A DNA stretch of 64,000 bases. It comes from Sipunculus nudus. Its lineage: Eukaryota > Annelida > Sipuncula > Golfingiida > Sipunculidae. Position 1 is the first letter of the stretch. Every line of letters starts with the position of its first letter. The stretch spans positions 47,370,019 through 47,434,018 of the forward strand of contig CM049306.1 of NCBI GenBank assembly GCA_026874595.1. The letters are read 5' to 3'. A program made the position numbers and the translations under genes. Shown here piece by piece: positions 45,183-57,889 of this stretch. The notes under the pieces were generated by a model. That model ran no database searches. It had not been told where the DNA came from and was given only the letters and a program-made list of their open reading frames with translations.

Positions 45183-46880
45183 CGTAACCGCTGGACTTAG
45201 AATCTTGTAACTTTACATTCTGAGAGGTCAATGAAAAATCTCCTTGGAAACCAGAAATTAGGTCTCTGTTACCCATATCCTTCGAGCTATGGGGCCCCAA
45301 AGTACCCCCTAGAAAAGTCAAAACTTTCATACAAAAACTTCAATATCTCATTAACTGCTTGACTGATGGTCATGATTTTTGGCATACATATTGATCATGA
45401 GATGTTCCATCAGTTCCTGAGGACTTGTGGTGCCTCCTATATTTTTCGAATTTTTACGAATTTTTTTCTCTATTTTTGATACCTTTAAAAATGTGAACAT
45501 CTGTTAACAAGGCACAAATCGTAACGACTGGATCTAGAATCTTCATTCTCGACACACTGAGAGACCTATGGAAAGTCTCTATGGAAACCAGAAATTAGGT
45601 CTCTGTTACCCATATTCTTTGAGCTATGGGGCCCCAAATTACCCCCCAGAAAAGTAAAAAATTTCATACAAAAACTTCAATATCTCATTAACTACTTGAC
45701 TGATGGTCTTGATTTGTGGCATAACTATTGATCATGAGATGTGTCATCACTTCCTGCAGACTGGTGGCGCCACCTGTATCGTTGGATTTTTTATGAATTT
45801 TTTTCTCTATTTTTGAGACCTTTAAGGATGCTGTCATCTGTTAGCGTGGCACAAATCGTAACGACTGCACCTAGAATCTTCATTCTTGACACACTGAGAA
45901 ACCTATGAAAAGTCTCCATGGAAACCAGAAATTAGGTATCTGTTACCCATATCCATCGTGATATGGGGCCCCAAAGTACCCCCCAGAGTAGTCAAAAATT
46001 TCATACAAAAACTTCAATATCTCAATAACTACATCACTGATGGTCATGATTTTTGGGATACATATTGATCAAGAGATGTGTCATCAGTTCTTGCAGACTG
46101 GTGGCACAACCTGTATTTGTTCGTTTTTTTTTTTTTACGATTTTTTCCTCTATTTTTGAGACCTTTAAGGATGCTGTCATCTGTTAGCGTGGCACAAATC
46201 GTAACGACTGGACCTAGAATCTTCATTCTCGATACACTGAGAGACCTATGAAAAGTGTCCATGGAAACCAGAAAATTAGGTCTCTGTTACACATATCCTT
46301 TGAGCTATGGGGCCCCAAAGTACCCCTCAGAGTAGTCAAAAATTTCATACAAAATCTTCAATATCTCAATAACTACAACACTGATGGTCATGATTTTCGG
46401 CATACATATTGATCATGAGCTGTTCCATCACTTTCTGCAGACTGGGTGCGCCACCTCTATTTTTTTCAAATTTTTACGAATTTTTTTTCTCTTTTTTTGA
46501 GACCTTTAAAGATGTGGTTATCTGTCAAACAGGGTACAAATTGCAACAACTGGACCTAAAAACTTCATTCTTATCATGCAAGGAGGCCCATGAAGAGTGC
46601 CTGTGGAAACTTGAAATTAGGTCTCTGTTACCCATATCCTTCAAGCTATAGGACTCTGAAGTATCCCTCAGAATAATGGACAATTTGATACAAAATATGA
46701 AGTATCTGAACAACTAATGCGGAGATCACCATGATTCTTTGCATGGATATTGACCATTAAGTGTTTTTATTAGTTTCTGCAGACTGGTGGAGCCACCTGT
46801 TTTTTTGTATCCTCCAAAACAAAGTTTTGCAGATACTATGTTTTTGACCGGGTTCCTCCGCTGCCGCCACGTTTGTTTCC
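45183..46880. repeat. Five tandem units of about 340 bp within the 45101 element
   Basis: Units start near 45183, 45520, 45857, 46200 and 46542 (CGTAACGACTGGACCTAGAA). Each contains 'AGAAATTAGGTCTCTGTTAC', 'GAGCTATGGGGCCCCAAAGT', 'TTCAATATCTCA' and a 'CTGGTGGCGCCACCTGTA'-like block. Spacing is 337, 337, 343 and 342 bp. Confidence 0.85.
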
Positions 46881-47120
46881 AGAGAGCTCCTCTGAGAAAA
46901 ATGGACCGATTTTTCCGAAACTTACACCAATTATCTAGTCACATGTGAACTAGTGCCTAACCAATTTTTGTTGATCTCTGACCTTTCCCCTCTATCCAGC
47001 GTCCATTTGTGCATCTGTTTCCACACATAAACCGTCATATCTCGGAAACCGATTGACCAATCAGGAAATAAAATTTATACAAATGTAGCCTTTGGATTGT
47101 TTTATAACATACACAAAAAT

Positions 47121-47820
47121 GGTGGCGCCACCTGTAACCATGTTTGCACAGTGTCCATCTGTTCATCTGCCTTGGGTTAAAATCACTTATATCTCTGCAG
47201 TGAATTGACTAATTCACCTGAAATTCGGCATGCATATACAACCAGGAAAGCTTTCTTGATTTTATGACAGATGGCACCACCTACATTCACGTTCAAGCTG
47301 ATCACATCCAAGCTCATATCTCAGGAACCGTTTGACCGATTGGGCCAAAATTTTGCATGTGTATAGATATAACATAGCTCTTTATCATACGCAAAACTGG
47401 TGGCGCCACCTGCAACCATTTTTGCACAGCGTCTGTCTGTTTTCTGCCGTGGGATAATGTCACTCATATCTCGGCAGTGGTTTGACATATCTGCCTAAAA
47501 TTTTGCAGTTTTATACATCCTGGATAGCTTTCTTGATTTTATGACAGGTGGCGCTACCTACATTCTAGTTTACACTGCAGACATCCGAGCTCATATCTCG
47601 GGAACCGTTTGAACGATTGGGCCAAAATTTTTCATGTGTATAGATCTCACATAGGTCAACTGGAGGGGCCACCTGTAACCATTTTTGCACAGCGTCTGTC
47701 TGTTTGTCTGCCGTTGGCTAAAATCACTCATACACATGTTGTGGTTTGACTTTTCTGCCTAAAATTTTGCATATGTATACAACTTGGACATCTTTCTGGA
47801 TGTGTGTCACTTGTCGGCTA
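47121..47820. repeat. About 270-bp tandem units of the 45101 element, with GGTGGCGCCACC
   Basis: Units marked by 'TTTGCACAGCGTCTGTCTGT' (47146, 47425, 47688) and 'TCATATCTCGG'. The 12-bp palindrome GGTGGCGCCACC lies at 47121-47132 and 47399-47410, with AGGTGGCGCTACC near 47547. Confidence 0.8.
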
Positions 47821-48470
47821 CCCGTATTCTAGTTTTTAAAGTTTACAAATTTTTTCTCTATTTTTGAGATATATAAATAAAGACTAAATCTTGGCCTGTT
47901 GGTTAATCTGTTTGATGCTTCAGTTGAATGGGTATATACTACCATTCTGATGATAAAATTTCCTTTAGCGAATCTCTTCCCTGTCAGCTGAGCGACATGA
48001 CCCATGGGTCACTTGTTTTTTCAGTGAGGCAAAAGTTCAGAATTTGAGAGAAAATTTCATATTTTGTTCATGGTTGTGTGAGTCTTTTGGTGCACTAACA
48101 CACACATGAATGAGGATAAATGCATCCCTCCCAGCAGAGGTAAAAATAATAATAAAATAGATAATGTCCAGAGCACTGGTAAAAATTTTATTGCAACTGC
48201 ATAAAATTTATTAAATAAGGAAAATAAATACACAGGAATAGAGGTGTTGTTACTCCCATCATTATCTCCTCCCCCCCCCCCCCCCCCAACCATCCAATTC
48301 CTTCAACCTGTACAGTGGGGAAGTTATGGAAACTGTATACATTTTATAAAAAAAAACAAAACAATTTCTTCAATCATACTGACCAACCATGGCTGATATT
48401 ACCCCTCCTTTCAGACTTTATCTTCATCTGATATTATTTTAGATTTTTTAGATTTAGAATTAGAACTTAG

Positions 48471-48498
48471 CTGAGTACAGTGACCCATTGGCCACTTG
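48471..48498. mobile_element. Solitary 3' end of an AGCTCAGCTGA-family element
   Basis: AGCTGAG, then GTGACCCATTGGCCACTTG, followed by TT. It matches the 3' terminus of the 45101 element but has no body attached nearby. Confidence 0.55.
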
Positions 48499-48537
48499 TT
48501 TCACAGTCATTGTGGATGGTAACTCTTTTCATTTTAG

Positions 48538-48582
48538 ATGATGTTTCAGAGAAGCTGCTAGAATGTCCCTGTATTTACAAAG
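48538..48582 (+). CDS. Possible 45-bp internal exon
   Basis: CTTTTCATTTTAG acceptor and ACAAAG|GTAACA donor, phase 1 in and out. Joined to 43823-43883 it reads NDVSEKLLECPCIYK. The next candidate acceptor is TTGTCTTTGTAG at 49607, followed by 74 open codons to TAA at 49831. No family recognised; matching phases could be coincidence. Confidence 0.2.
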
Positions 48583-49423
48583 GTAACACCTGGTTCTGAT
48601 TAGACAAATTTCTTCCATTAAGGAGTAAAAAAAAATACTGCCAGGTGTCCGAAGATTGCATCCCAGTGCGGCCTTTGAGCTATGGTGTAGCTAAATTGCA
48701 AAACGGTTCTTGTATCTAGAACTACTTAAGCTTCTGCTAGTCTTGTAGGGAAAACAATTTGGCTACCACCTGAATACAAAGATGTATTTGCTGAAAAGCC
48801 AAGGTTCAGTAATGAGATAAGGAAGTTAATTTTTACATCACAATTGGCTGATGATTGGTAAACATGTTGAGCTAAAGGCTATGCTCTTAACTTAGTGCCA
48901 TATGTAACATCTGTTAATCTAACTATTTGACCTTAAACTTAATTAACTTCAGGCAGTTAAAATATTTTTTGGTCAGTATGTGTGTTTGTGTGTGTGTGTG
49001 TATCTTTTAATTATAACCTTTCTGCTGTGATATTCTTTGGAACAATTCATGGAAATTCATTTAAATTCTGAACAAAATTAAAATCCCTTGTGGAAAGTTT
49101 AAACACAAATTCTTAAGTCTTGTGGCATTTAGGATGAATATATTTTTTTCTATAATTCAGATCCCATACATATATACTGATCCTGATATATTTAGGGAAA
49201 GTCAAGTTGATCAGAAAATTGGTAGTCACATATTCTTTAATTGTAATAACCTTCATCATTTATGTTTTCATTTGTGTCTGTTTTTTGGTTTGTTTGTAGC
49301 AGGATTATTAAAAAAATACCAAAGAATTGCATGAAACTTTGTGGAGTGGTAGGATGTGGCCCAGGGAAGGCATCAGTAACAAAAATTTGGTACAGATCTG
49401 CATAATGGCTAGATCCTGATATA
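48583..49423. other. No gene recognised
   Basis: AT-rich, with (GT)n at 48980-49001. Nothing else seen. Confidence 0.5.
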
Positions 49424-49566
49424 ATGTACATCATTTAAAAATTAGGTATAGATCTGGAAATGTACATCATTTAAAAATTAGGTATAGATCCGGAAATGTA
49501 CATCATTTAAAAATTAGGTATAGATCCGGAAATGTACATCATTTAAAAATTAGGTATAGATCCGGA
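49424..49566. repeat. 36-bp tandem repeat, four units
   Basis: TAGGTATAGATCCGGAAATG followed by TACATCATTTAAAAAT, four nearly identical copies; a recent expansion. Confidence 0.9.
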
Positions 49567-52304
49567 TAAGTTTGTGTGGTTCCTGTAGGATTGTTTTGTC
49601 TTTGTAGAGGTGTGCACTCTATTGAGTATGAGTGCTGTTCTAGTTGTACCTGAGAAAATTGATGTTTTTCAGCTCTGTAGCAGACCTTTATCCAGTTTCA
49701 GGAAGAAGACACAGACCTTGCTCATTTTTTTACCCTACAGCTGCCTCAGTGAAGGGTTTGCTGGCACCGCCATGCCTTGGCAGCTCAAAGATGAACAAAA
49801 TGTACACAAATACCTTCTGCAAATACAATAATTAGGAAAAATGGGTGGTGGTGATCTGGGTGGTTAATGTTTGCCACTATCAAAGCATTTTCTCCAGGGA
49901 CTTCTTGTTTGCTGTATTCATACTGTACATGAATATATGTGCATATGTCTCAGTCCAAAAATATAAACCTATAGCAGATGGTATTTCAAAGGAATTTCAA
50001 ACAGAAATTTCACAGAAGATGTATCAGCTTTTAGTGCTTTCCAGGATATTGTGAACTTTTGAATATGCCAGGTCACTTCAGAACACACACTGTACCATAT
50101 CTGTAATAGGCCAAGTGTGACACCAGTGCAACTTTGCTTGATTATCCTTGTATATGTGGAATTCTGATGTAAAATATTGAGGTTCATAATGAAAACATTA
50201 ATGGGATTTTACCACTGAACCATGTATTTTGGTAATTACTTGAAAGAATAGGCAGTATTTTAGTCCTTCATACTTTAAAAAGTGTGTAGTAACAGAATAT
50301 GCCTTATGGAGTGGCATCTAAATTGATAATCACCATAATGTAAATATGAGTTCTCATACTTTCATACCATGGCATGGGATTCAATAAGTCAGATAAGTTT
50401 GATTAATATGTATAAAACCATAGACTTCTCTATATTTTATTTTTTAAAGTTTTGTATAATTTCTGATTCTGTGTTCTTATTAAATAGGGTTGGTTCCCTT
50501 TGTCTTTAAACCCAGTCAGTTGCAATGGGTATAATTGAATAAACCAAGGTAGTAGACTCTCAATAGACCATACAGAACTCACTTGTCATTACTTTTTCTG
50601 TGCAAGTCTCTGTCTGTACTTTCTCCCCATTTTATGCTTCATGTTATGGCAGCTGAAGTCTTTATAGTCACAGTAGATCAGGCAAATGATCCTCGTCCCG
50701 GGTTGTTAATGCCTTGTGTCTCCATGGAGGACAAAGCTGAGAGTGCAACAGAGGCATTGTTAAAAACCTAGCCAGATTTTAAGATAATACTAATAATGTT
50801 CATTTGATATTAGGAAAACTAGATTTATTTTATATAAATAATTGATAAATAATAAAAATTCTAAAAGTTCTCTACATAAAAAATAATTTTATATCAGATG
50901 CTTATTAATTACCACATTTGAACAAAGGTGATAAGACAGACATGGGTGAAGAAGATTAATATAAAATAGTCTTCTCAGGGTTTACCTTCTTTCTCTCATT
51001 ATTGCTGTACAAATCTTCTTGCTGAGCCCTTCATGGTATCAAGTTGGTCATCATTTAGTTGGTCCAGTGAAGAGGGCTGAAACTGTAAAAATTTCACAAG
51101 AATCTTAAGATATTCTCTCAGATGCTGACTAATACTATATTTGTTAGTTTGACTTACTTCTATTTTATTCCCATTTGTGTGGAAGTAAACCCAGAGAGGC
51201 TTAAAATATATCAGAGTTGAAACTATACTGGCCATGGTTAAAACTATGAGAAGATATTCACTGATATTTATTTCTACAGATATCAGATCAACAAATGGAA
51301 ATGACTTGCCAATAATTAGAAAGTGAAAACAGGTAGCAAGTCCAGGCTATTGTGTGTTAGCCAGCTTGTTCATCTCCAAGGGAAATTGGAGTCTGTGGGC
51401 AGGGCAGGCAGGAACAAATGGAAGGTGTATTATGATCTGTGAGGAACGACAGCTATAACACCTCCTTTATACTGACCAGCATCTGGGAGAGGTTACCTGT
51501 TAGCATATAATCCTGTGTAGGTGTTATAACATAGGTACACAGACAAGTCCTGGGCTGTCTTACTGACACCTGCTCAGCTGCTTGAATATGTAACCTCGGA
51601 AGAATTTCTGTTCATTCTTACATCAAGTGTATACTGGTATATGACCTCAGTACCACTACAATCTTAAGTTTTTACTTTAATTTATTTTATAGAATAGATA
51701 TAAATAAATTTAAATATATACATACAGGGCTTTCAGGAATGCAGGGGTATGCATCTGTTTGGGGTTTTCTGACCATTGGATTGAAAGAGTGACTGCATGA
51801 CCAGTGCCACCTATCCTATATAAATTAGGCAACCATATTAGGTGTTTTGGTGAGAGCTAGAACAGGTTATTATTGTATGGTTTTCTATAGATATCCCATA
51901 AGCATTTCCCAGTGTTTATTCATAAACAATTCTATACTTTGAACAAATGATGTAAAATTTAAAGAAAATTTGTTTCATTTCATATAAACATGTTTCATTT
52001 TACGTAGACAAAGTTTTATGTAGACATTTTTCATTTTTCTGTAGGCAAAGATTTATGTTTCATTTTATGTAGACAAAGTTGGACAGGTGCCCCCTTGGAT
52101 GAACCAATATTACTCTCCAAAATATATAATATTATTATATAATGTGTAAAATATTTTTAAAAATGTCATATTGCTCTAGACTTCCAAAGACCATAGTTGC
52201 TTTTCTCTTACTAAGGGAAATCTGTTTGAATGGAACAATTGGAGAGTATTTATTGTATGGAACATCTCACCACACTTCTCTGAGAACAAATTAAAATATT
52301 AATT
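49567..52304. other. No gene recognised
   Basis: Contains the uncertain terminal frame 49608-49831 and an imperfect repeat 'GTTTCATTTTATGTAGACAA' at 51970-52080. Otherwise AT-rich DNA without features. Confidence 0.5.
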
Positions 52305-53163
52305 AGGGCCCTGCTTGACAGGCGGTGCCCTAGAGTGATCACCGTGTTAGTCTATCCTTCCATCCTTATGTCAGTAACACTTTCTTTCGCGCGTGATAAC
52401 TCAACAACAACATACTGCAGCTTTCCCAAATTCACAGGGATGATTAGTACCTATGAGGGCTCCAGACCAATAGAATTACAGACCTGTCGAAATTCCAAAA
52501 TGGCCACCACAGCCCGATTAATTATTTTCTTTTGCACAATAACTCAACAACAACCTACTGTAGCTTTCCCAAATTCACAGGGATGATTGGAACCTATGAG
52601 GGCTCCAGACTTATTGAATAATAGATCTGTCTGAATTCCATTATGGCTGCCACAGCCCAATCGCTGATTTTCTTTCGGGTGCGATAACTCAACAATAACC
52701 TATTGCAGCTTTCCCAAATTTTCAGGGATGGTTGGTACCTATGATGGCTCCAGACCTATTGAATTACAGACCTGTTGGAATTAGTATATGGCAGCCACAG
52801 CCCAATCGCTGATTTTCTTATGCACATGATAACTCAACAACAACCTACTGCAGCTTTCCCAATTTCAAAGGGATCATTTGTGCTGATGAGGGCTCCAGAC
52901 CTATTGAATTACAGACTTGCCCAAAATCAAATATGACAAACAGACTACATTCGGTGATTTTCTATTGCACACATTATTTCAGACATTTCTTATTTAATAT
53001 CATTTGATCCAGTATGATTTTTTCCCTCATGCATATTGATAAAAATCTGTTTCTCTTTGTGATATTTTTCAAATTTTACTTAATTTTTTCACCCATATGT
53101 AAACTAGTCCAGCACTAGCAGGAATGCTGGGCCCTCTGAGGACCATTGTCAGACCACATCTAG
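52305..53163. mobile_element. 859-bp hairpin-ended element with 146-bp tandem units
   Basis: AGGGCCC (52305-52311) and GGGCCCT (53129-53135) are the subterminal inverted repeat. The 5' end can fold further (AGGGC/GCCCT). The 3' end is CCACATCTAG (CTAG at 53160-53163) before TTTT. Four units of about 146 bp share 'GATAACTCAACAACAACCTA', 'GCAGCTTTCCCAAATTCACA' and 'GAGGGCTCCAGACC'. Confidence 0.75.
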
Positions 53164-53681
53164 TTTTCATTATGTTTCTATAAGCAGCAAATTGAATTTG
53201 AATTCAGATTAATATGCCGGGACAATTTTCTTGGGTTTCTTTAGTATAACAAAATCAGCCTTTCCAGATATGTTGTCAGCATGAGTACAAGCTTGCTATA
53301 TCTATAGGAATATGAGTTGTAGAGGGTTAGTGGCTGGCTGACCTGAGGAGGCTGGATGTTTATTGACCTGCATCCCAGCATCTAAAGCTGTCATCAACTC
53401 AGCTGTTGTGGCACTCCAGGTGAATGATAGTGATTGCCTGCCCCTTGATCACAGAGTAATTAATGACACCCCACCCACTATTTTACATGTGCAGTACCCT
53501 ATAGGTAGATGAGATGTAGTACATATGTGTCTTGATAATTACCAAAATATGTAGGATAGTTGCAGTAAAGTTACAGAAAAAGTGTAAAATTTCACCTTAA
53601 CTGATTGTTAGCCCACAGGTGAATTTTATACATAAGAAGATTATCTCATGTTAAAACTAATGGTTTGTACCAAAGATTTTT
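53164..53681. other. No gene recognised
   Basis: Spacer between two hairpin-ended elements; no frame or repeat identified. Confidence 0.5.
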
Positions 53682-55571
53682 AGCTCAGCTGACTAATCAA
53701 CTGAGCTATAGTCGTGGTCCATTGTGTCCGCCTGTCTGGCCGTCCGGCAGTTAACAGGGCATGTTTTGAGCTGTTGGACCTACGATTCCAAAATTTTGCA
53801 TACCATTAGATGTCCCCAAAATCTCCTACCATACCGAAAGTTGGGTTATTAGTACTTTGTTCCTTCAAGATATTAAGGAAAAACCTCCGTTTTCCATAAA
53901 AAAGCCATTGTTACACTTCAAGGCTGCCTAATATCAAAACCACTGATCTGTTTTTATATTTAGTATTATATTCTTCCATACATTTTCTATAAACATACCA
54001 TGAAGTAGATCAGTGTTAGGTATTATTTTGAAGTTATGGACCAAAATATAATGCAATTTTTAAAAAATCAGGAAATATATTTACTCGCCTAACATGAGAA
54101 TTGCTGAAGCTAGAGACTTTTTTTTCAGGAATATAACTTTATTTAATCAAGATTCAATTATTTACCCAAAATTAGATCTGAATTTTGCAAATTTTTCAAG
54201 TTATTAGCATAAATAAAATATCAGTACCTTAAATTTTGTCCAACTTTGGCAATAGCACGTTTTTTCCCTGTAAGCACTGTTGATTTTATTTTCACAGCAT
54301 ATATATACATAAGGATTAAATCTTTTAAAATCTGAAATTTCAAAGGAATTGATTGAAAAGAGTAGCTTTTATTCAAGTTTTCATACACCATGTCAAGTGT
54401 TGTTTACATCTAGCCCACCTAGTAGTACAGCCTTCACTTGCATTATGTAACCCACCCCAGGCAGCTTGCCTTGGCTCAGCTTGGCCACTACCAGCAGGCT
54501 TCCCCTCTGATTCATTCTTATTCTAGGCTATGCTACATTTCAGATTTTGTATTGTACCAGCAGGGTTACAATGATTAAAGTGCACATTTAATTGTGTCCA
54601 CAAAGTGGTGTATTGCTATGAAAGTTTGGATGTTCATCAGATAAGTAATTTCTTACTTCAGAAGAGTAAAAACTTCACCAGGTGTGAAATTGACTATTAA
54701 TTCCAGTAATAAATTATAGCTGAGATAGTAATTAGCACAATGATATTGTTTGTCCCTCATTCAACCAACAGTGTGTATACTTAATTTGAAAAGATGTTTT
54801 ATTTGATCAAATTTACTGAATCTTTTATTTTATCTCGATGAATAGAATTAAGCATGTACTGAAAACTCCAATGTGCAAAACTTTTTAATAGTGATTCAAG
54901 AAATAATCTTGTAGATGCCATGTAGTCGCATTATTTTCTTTTAAATTCAGCTTAAACATGTGTTTTAAAAATAATTAAATATATGTGTATGCATAATATG
55001 ACCCAATATGAGCTACACTCTTGATATATAATGATTTGCATTTTTTGCAACAATTCTAATATTTTAACTTATATTGTCAGTTTTTTTTACTCTGGATATA
55101 TAATGATTGCAACTTTTGCAACAAGTCTAATATTTTTTACTAATATTTTCATTTTTTTTAATAAAAATTTATAAAACTTGTAAATAAAAAAAAAGTATTC
55201 AGAAAAAAAACTTTTAATGGAAAAAGTGGATATGCTAAAAAAATAGGCTTATATATAAACTTAAATGCATTATTCCCTTGAAAGTGAAATAAAGGTATTA
55301 GTCCATTCTGTCCACTTGCCTGTCCATCTGTAAATTTCATATGCATCACAGTATCTCAAAACTTTTACAGTTTTTCTTCATGACAGTCTTATCAGAGTAT
55401 TAGTTTGCAATCATATATTATGAACTTTACTATATCCAAGTAGGCAGGCCCCTTTCCTCTTAGCTTCTCATATTCTTATATAAATGAAAAACATTACAAT
55501 AGAATATTTTGCATATTTTGCATTTGCAAAAATTTCAAATCAGCAGAGCGCCGTGACCCATGGGTCCCTTG
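53682..55571. mobile_element. 1.9-kb AGCTCAGCTGA-family element
   Basis: The 5' hairpin AGCTCAG...CTGAGCT after TTTTT begins the element. The 3' end CAGAGCGCCGTGACCCATGG plus GTCCCTTG stands before TTT. The body (53790-55275) is the sister of 12500-14040, minus the poly-C segment. This copy has both ends and so defines the unit that is truncated at 11.7-14 kb. Confidence 0.75.
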
Positions 55572-57639
55572 TTTACATGAAGTTTTGACATAAGATGACC
55601 ATAGAAGTATGAAAAATGCATTTGGATTCACCTTATCACAAGTTATCTTTTGTTCATAAAAACTTATCGCCACTTAATATCAACATTTCACCACTTACAG
55701 CCACTTCAGCTTCAGCACTTCACAGCAACTTTTCATAATTTTTGGTACCTCTTCAGCGCTTCTCTGATATTACAAGGCCCCACATGTTCAGGAAGCTCCA
55801 TTGAAAGGCTGTCTGATACAAAATTTAATGCCCCTTTATTATTCCTGAACATTATTTTAATTAACTTTAAATAATATACTCCATCAGGGTGTAGTTTTTG
55901 TGCTCAGGCAGTGACCTCAATAACCTTACCCCAGGTTGTGATGCATTAGCAGTGTGCAATGTAATTCATTTTCCTTTCTCCTGTCTGTGTAGTTCTGTTC
56001 AGGACAGAGAGGATAAACTTACTGCAGCTATATTTTTAATGATATAATACTTCTTAGAAGTACAATTTTTTCATGTTCTTTTCCTCTTCATGTTGATATT
56101 ATTTATGGTTATATTTCATTATGATATCAGTTAGAGGACTCTGAAGTACAGGACTATGTTGTTTAATTTCTTTACAGTAAGCAGTAAAAGTACAAATATA
56201 TAGACATATATTTGAAATATATATGTTAAATGGCTTAAAAAAATAGAATTGTATAAAGACTTTCATTATAAAGCCTGTAATGGTTATTTGATCCAGCATT
56301 ATTCATGATGACATCATCAGTCACACATTGTAATATTATTGTCATAATATTTCAAGGTATTATTAATTATACTGTACTTTGGACATCACATCTTTAGTCA
56401 TTGTATAATGTATAAATGCACCAAATATATACTGTAGTCAGTGACATTTACATAAATGAGGTAGCTCAGGATGGATTGGATATTAATATAAAACTAATTT
56501 AAAAAACAAATTTGAAATAATAATGCTGGAGTACAAATGAAAATTTAAAGAAGACACTTGAAAAAAAAACTTTAGATGTTCTTCATTGACTTTGCAAGTT
56601 GGAAAATTTTATTTTCTTGCATACCCAAATACATTTTTAGTCTGTTGCACTAATCAGGAAGTCGGTTAGGTGTAAACTACCACTTGCAGTACCTGGAGAA
56701 ATATTGTCATTAGTTTTTGCAGCACCAAGATCTCTGTGTGGAAGGATTTGTGGATGACCATGAGGAAAAGAACGAATCATACAGTGTTTTTCTAATTTGT
56801 AATAAAACTGCTGATTCAGCAACCTTGGCAGTGATGTATGTATACTAGATCACTGTGTAATCTAAACAGGTTATGCTGCCAGCTATATGGTGAGATGGAA
56901 ATCACTACATCACAAGCATCTGTGTGAATTAACCCCTCTTGGTGTCCCTGAGATGCTGAAGAAATATGGGAGATTCCTATAAACAGTTCCTGACTTGCTG
57001 ACCCATCCTGCATTAGTGCAAGCTATACCTAGATATCCAACATCCCTGTAGGTTTGGTTGATTACTATATTTAACCAGGTGCTCTGGCCTTTAGCTGGGC
57101 CTGTTATTAGGGATGGTGTGTGTGAGCATTGTTAGTATCAAAGTCATATTTTTGGGTGGCAGGATCAGTGTTTCTTCTGAGGTGGACCGGCAGCTGTCTG
57201 CTCGTGGTTAGAGAAAGCAATGAGTAGAGTTTCTTATGACCTGCTGCCAGCTTCACTTTTTAAGACTGCTTGATGTTCGTTATTACATGACATATGTGAT
57301 CGGCCATGGTACCTGGTCAAGTAATAATAGTTTAATCAGGCTTTTGGATGCTGATTTGCAGAGCTGGGTGCATGTGCACATGCATTTCTGAAAAGCGGAT
57401 AAAGCACATGGTGTTTTTAGCAGGAGAAACTGTTGGGAAGACATAGATGCAAAGGGGTACTAATCAGTTTGAGTCCTACAGGCAGCTGTCAGATGAAGGC
57501 ATCATTTAAAAGGTGATGCTTTCTCCTATCAGGTTTAGTGTGGTGGGGCAGAGCCTACCCGGGGCTTTCCAGTTTACTGAGCCCTGCATGGGCTTCATGT
57601 AAGCTGATGTGTACCGGCAGCCACAAAACACAAACATAG
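55572..57639. other. No gene recognised
   Basis: Mostly AT-rich; frames of about 60-75 codons on both strands without motifs. Base composition rises slightly after 56640. Confidence 0.5.
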
Positions 57640-57889
57640 CCACCATGGGGTTGTTTTCGCTCATTGCCATGTCTCCAGCTGATTGACTGACCAAATGAAC
57701 TTTATGTATTTCTAGGGAACGTAGCTGCTAGTTGATGCGTGTTAATCATCTTGACATTGGCCGCAACCATGTGAACTTGTTGACTGGGTGCGTTTGATAC
57801 ATGGCTAATGCAGAGGTGCTCAGTGAACTAGCACTATAGTGCCAACAGCTGTAAATGGAATATATATGTAAAGGGCTAAGTTTATCATA

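Larger units (their letters stand above)
45101..48015. mobile_element. Complete 2.9-kb hairpin-ended element (AGCTCAGCTGA family)
   Basis: Begins after TTTTT with stem AGCTCAGC/GCTGAGCT (45101-45131) and a GTCCGTCGTCCGTCTGTCCG leader. It ends with TCAGCTGAGC (47984-47993, perfect inverse of 45102-45111), a 14-bp hairpin palindrome TGACCCATGGGTCA (47998-48011) and CTTG, followed by TTTTTT. The body holds five units of about 340 bp, then three of about 270 bp. No frame over 80 codons: non-autonomous. The best-preserved member of its family here (others: 11675, 19694, 53682). Confidence 0.8.
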
